From positions 124,001-188,000 of the forward strand of contig JAUTXP010000047.1 in assembly GCA_030837965.1 (NCBI GenBank): a stretch of DNA of 64,000 nt, in the 5' to 3' direction. Shown piece by piece: positions 61,602-64,000 of the stretch (within the stretch, counting starts at the first letter, position 1; each line of letters opens with the position of its first letter). The position numbers and the translations under genes were made by a program. The DNA comes from Acidimicrobiaceae bacterium. GTDB taxonomy: Bacteria; Actinomycetota; Acidimicrobiia; Acidimicrobiales; JAUTXP01. Below the pieces are notes generated by a model. It did not search any database, was not told the DNA's origin, and saw only the letters and a list, made by a program, of their open reading frames with translations.

Positions 61602-63251
61602 GTGACGCGCCCGCTAGTCAGATCGGGCCATTTTGCTTTCCGCCCCTTGACTCGGCGTCCACCGGGTTCCGATACGACGACCGTGGCCGCCCCGGTCGTC
61701 GAAGCCCCCGCCACCATGGAGTGGCAGCACGTCTCCTATGACGAGGAGTTCGCGCAGACCGCCCGCATCGTCGGCATCCGCGACTTCGACACCCCTTCGC
61801 TGGAGGCGGTGGAGCGGCGGCGCTCCGAGCTGTGGGTCATCGCCTTTCTGGCCATGTGCGCGCTCGCCGTCGGCCTCGTCCTGCTCACGCTGGCGGGCGA
61901 CCACGACAGCCAGGCCCAACACATCGCCCGGCTCCCTGGCTTTCGCCTGGCCCTGCTCGGCGCCACCGTCGGGCTGGCGGGCTATGTGCTGGAGAAGGAA
62001 CGGCACCTGCGCACACTGACCCGGCTGCTCCTCGAGGAGCGGGTGTTGAGCACGGCGCTGTCGAACCGGTTGAAGGAGCTGTCCACGTTGTGCGAGGTGG
62101 GCAAGGCGGTGAACTCGGTCCTCGCCTTGGAAGACGTCATGTCCATCGTCTTGTCCAGCGCGTTGGAGCTGCTCGAAGCGGGCGTGGGGTCGATCATGCT
62201 GCGCGACGACGACAAGCTCGAAGTCTTCTGTGAGCGCGGCAATGCCGCGGCCCGCGGCGCGCGGGTGCGCATCGGCGAGGGCGTGGCCGGGCAGGTCGCG
62301 GCCCGACGCGAACCGGTCCTGGTGTCGGGGCGGATGACCACGGCGGTCGACGCCGACGGCAACTCACGGGCCGTCCCGGTGGAGAGCGCGGTGTCCGTGC
62401 CCCTGCTCAACCGGGGGGAACTGCTTGGAGTGCTCAACGTCAACGGCACCGTCCAACGGCCCTTCACCGAGTACGACCTGCGGGCCTTGACGCTGTTCGC
62501 CGACCAGGCCTCCATGGCCATCGCCAACTCCCGCCTCTACGAGGCCGAACGGGAGCACGTTTCCCACCTCATGGAGTTGGACCGGCTCAAGTCGGACTTC
62601 GTGGCCACCGTGAGCCACGAGCTGAGAACGCCGCTGACGTCGATCCTCGGATGCGCCCGCACCCTTCAGCGCAAGGAGGTGCCCGCCCAGGTCGCAGGCG
62701 AGTTCCTCCAGATGATCGAGCGCCAGGGCCAGCACCTGCTGCACCTCATCGAGGACATCTTGGAGATGCCGCACACGTCGGCCGACGAGCCGTTGGCCTG
62801 TCGACCCCTCGACGTCACCGCCTTGCTCGAAGAGGTGGTGCGGGTCCAGGCCGTGGCCGGCCGTCGGGTGTCGCTGTACGCCGCGCCTGGCCTGATCGCG
62901 TCGACCGAGCCGGACAGCCTGCAACGGGTCTTCACCAACCTGATCGACAACGCCTTCAACCACGGCGGCGGCGATGTGGAGGTCGAGGCCGTTCCCACGA
63001 CGTGGCAGGACGCGGCCGCGGTGGAGGTGACCGTCCTCGACCGGGGGCCGGGCATCCCTGTCGGTGAGCGGGAGGCCGTGTTCGAGCGTTTCAAGCGGGG
63101 ACAAGACGTGTTCAGCCCAGGGATGGGACTGGGCCTCCACCTCGTGCGCTCGATGGTGGAGGCCATGGGCGGCCGGGTCGGGGCGGACGACCGGCCCGGC
63201 GGCGGCGCCGTGTTCCGCGTGGTCCTGCCCGCGGCCGGGGGTGCTCGGTGA
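61602..63251 (+). CDS. GAF-domain sensor histidine kinase
   Basis: 549 residues if translation starts at GTG 61602; GTG 61683 or ATG 61717 would shorten a featureless N-terminus. Two membrane helices (WVIAFLAMCALAVGLVLLTL and LALLGATVGLAGYVL) are separated by a loop too short to be a large sensor. A GAF domain (LCEVGKAVNSVLALEDVM to LRALTLFADQASMAIANSRL) follows. Then HisKA (TVSHELRTPLTSILG, phospho-acceptor His339) and HATPase (NLIDNAFNHGGGDVEV, DRGPGIPVGE, GMGLGLHLV). The stop overlaps the response-regulator start. Confidence 0.9.
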   Translation: MTRPLVRSGHFAFRPLTRRPPGSDTTTVAAPVVEAPATMEWQHVSYDEEFAQTARIVGIRDFDTPSLEAVERRRSELWVIAFLAMCALAVGLVLLTLAGDHDSQAQHIARLPGFRLALLGATVGLAGYVLEKERHLRTLTRLLLEERVLSTALSNRLKELSTLCEVGKAVNSVLALEDVMSIVLSSALELLEAGVGSIMLRDDDKLEVFCERGNAAARGARVRIGEGVAGQVAARREPVLVSGRMTTAVDADGNSRAVPVESAVSVPLLNRGELLGVLNVNGTVQRPFTEYDLRALTLFADQASMAIANSRLYEAEREHVSHLMELDRLKSDFVATVSHELRTPLTSILGCARTLQRKEVPAQVAGEFLQMIERQGQHLLHLIEDILEMPHTSADEPLACRPLDVTALLEEVVRVQAVAGRRVSLYAAPGLIASTEPDSLQRVFTNLIDNAFNHGGGDVEVEAVPTTWQDAAAVEVTVLDRGPGIPVGEREAVFERFKRGQDVFSPGMGLGLHLVRSMVEAMGGRVGADDRPGGGAVFRVVLPAAGGAR

Positions 63252-64000
63252 ACCGGGGGACGCAGCCGCCCGGCGCCCGGCAGCGGATTCTGGTCGCGGA
63301 GGACGACGCCGATGTCGGCCGCTATGTCGAGGTGAGCCTGGGGGTCGAGGGCTACGACGTGCATCGGGCCGACGACGGCGCCACGGCCGTGGCCAAGGCG
63401 GTCGAGATCCTGCCCGACCTAGTCGTGCTCGACATCGGCATGCCCGGTCTCGACGGACTGGCCGTGTGCAAGGAGTTGCGCCGCGATCCGCGCACCAGCG
63501 CCGTCCCCATCATCATGCTGACGGCGCGCGTACAACAGGCCGACAAGATGGCCGGTCTCAACGCGGGCGCGGACGACTACGTCACCAAGCCCTTCGACCC
63601 TGCGGAACTGGTCGCCCGCATCCAGGCCGCCCTACGTCGGGTCCGCCAACTTCGCGACGTGTCGCCCTTGACGGGGATGCCCGGCAACATCGTGATCTTC
63701 CGCCAGCTCGACGTGCTCTTGGCCGAGGGCGCGTCGTTCGGCCTGGCCCACGCCGACCTCGACAACTTCAAGGCCTTCAACGACCGTTACGGATTCGCGG
63801 CGGGCGACGAGGTCATCAAGGCCACGGCCCGCGTGCTGACCGACACCCTCGACGGCCTGTCGGCCCGGCCTCAGTTCGCCGGGCACGTGGGCGGCGACGA
63901 CTTCATCGTGGTCACCGCCGCGGACGACGCCGAGCCCTTCGCGGCCGCCGCGGTGGCCGCCTTCGACCACGTCATCCCCGCGTATTACGACGACGCCGAT
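63248..64000 (+). CDS. Receiver-GGDEF response regulator (truncated by the window end)
   Basis: 251 codons are visible and the frame is still open. The receiver domain has the acidic pair EDDAD near residue 18, phospho-acceptor Asp62 in VVLDIGMPGLDG, and the conserved Lys in DDYVTKPFDP. From about residue 138 a diguanylate-cyclase-type domain follows (GMPGNIVIFRQLDVLLAEGA, HADLDNFKAFNDRYGFAAGD). The signature is GGDDF at 215-219 rather than GGDEF or GGEEF, so activity is uncertain. GTG start overlapping the kinase stop by four bases, so the two form a phosphorelay pair. Confidence 0.88.
   Translation, partial: MNRGTQPPGARQRILVAEDDADVGRYVEVSLGVEGYDVHRADDGATAVAKAVEILPDLVVLDIGMPGLDGLAVCKELRRDPRTSAVPIIMLTARVQQADKMAGLNAGADDYVTKPFDPAELVARIQAALRRVRQLRDVSPLTGMPGNIVIFRQLDVLLAEGASFGLAHADLDNFKAFNDRYGFAAGDEVIKATARVLTDTLDGLSARPQFAGHVGGDDFIVVTAADDAEPFAAAAVAAFDHVIPAYYDDAD

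Overview
The window is a 64-kb piece of a high-G+C chromosome from an actinobacterium. Three things support this: a mycothiol ligase (mshC) next to an F420-dependent NADP reductase, a phosphatidyl-myo-inositol mannoside cassette (pgsA, acyltransferase, pimA), and the gene order thrS, HIT, pgsA, acyltransferase, pimA, pdxS, pdxT, yebC, ruvCAB, yajC-secD-secF, apt, rel, hisS, aspS, which matches the corresponding block of Mycobacterium. An intact queA-tgt pair sits between ruvCAB and yajC, and start codons are often GTG. Together these suggest a lineage outside the classical actinomycetes, such as Acidimicrobiia; this placement is inference. No rRNA, tRNA, insertion sequence, prophage or CRISPR array was seen.

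Region 1 (1-20131) is a cobalamin (B12) locus. On the minus strand lie cobB and then cobI-cobM-cbiD-cobL-cbiG/cobJ, with a cobalamin riboswitch between cobB and cobI. The cbiG-cobJ fusion runs off the left edge. A secreted subtilase is inserted at 6846-7886. Divergent genes follow: cobO (minus), and a second cobalamin riboswitch heading cbiZ-cobU-cobS-cobD-(cobC-like)-cobQ-cobN (plus), where most junctions overlap by four bases. A fused ChlI/ChlD-type chelatase partner follows after a lipoprotein gene. The set mixes anaerobic-type ring-contraction enzymes (CbiD, CbiG) with an aerobic-type CobN chelatase. Precorrin-8X mutase, precorrin-6A reductase and cobT were not found, and some may lie left of the window.

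Region 2 (20128-26924) holds envelope, housekeeping and unknown genes: a DUF1232 protein, an M23 peptidase, a phosphotransferase with a DUF6285 partner, an F420 reductase, mshC and a secreted HExxH protein.

Region 3 (26951-61537) is the conserved synteny block. It is interrupted by lineage-specific insertions: secreted proteins (one with a decayed tandem copy), an EF-G-like GTPase, lipoproteins, a predicted sortase-E substrate, lemA-htpX, a DUF4258/DUF2283 pair, and an ECF sigma factor with a C-terminal membrane extension followed by two secreted proteins.

Region 4 (61602-64000) is a GAF-containing sensor kinase overlapping a receiver-GGDEF response regulator that runs off the right edge.

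Three short repeat families are scattered through the window. The first is a palindrome built on TTTTCCACA (3 copies, one forming the end of cobI). The second is a GGAGGACAT stem-loop with two loop subtypes (4 copies, both orientations). The third is an exact Fur/Zur-like palindrome TGAGAATGATTCTC (3 copies, two in tandem at the start of cobN). No gene-free stretch exceeds 300 bases; the longest are 30833-31105, which holds a pseudogene, and 38697-38964, which holds a stem-loop element and palindromes.
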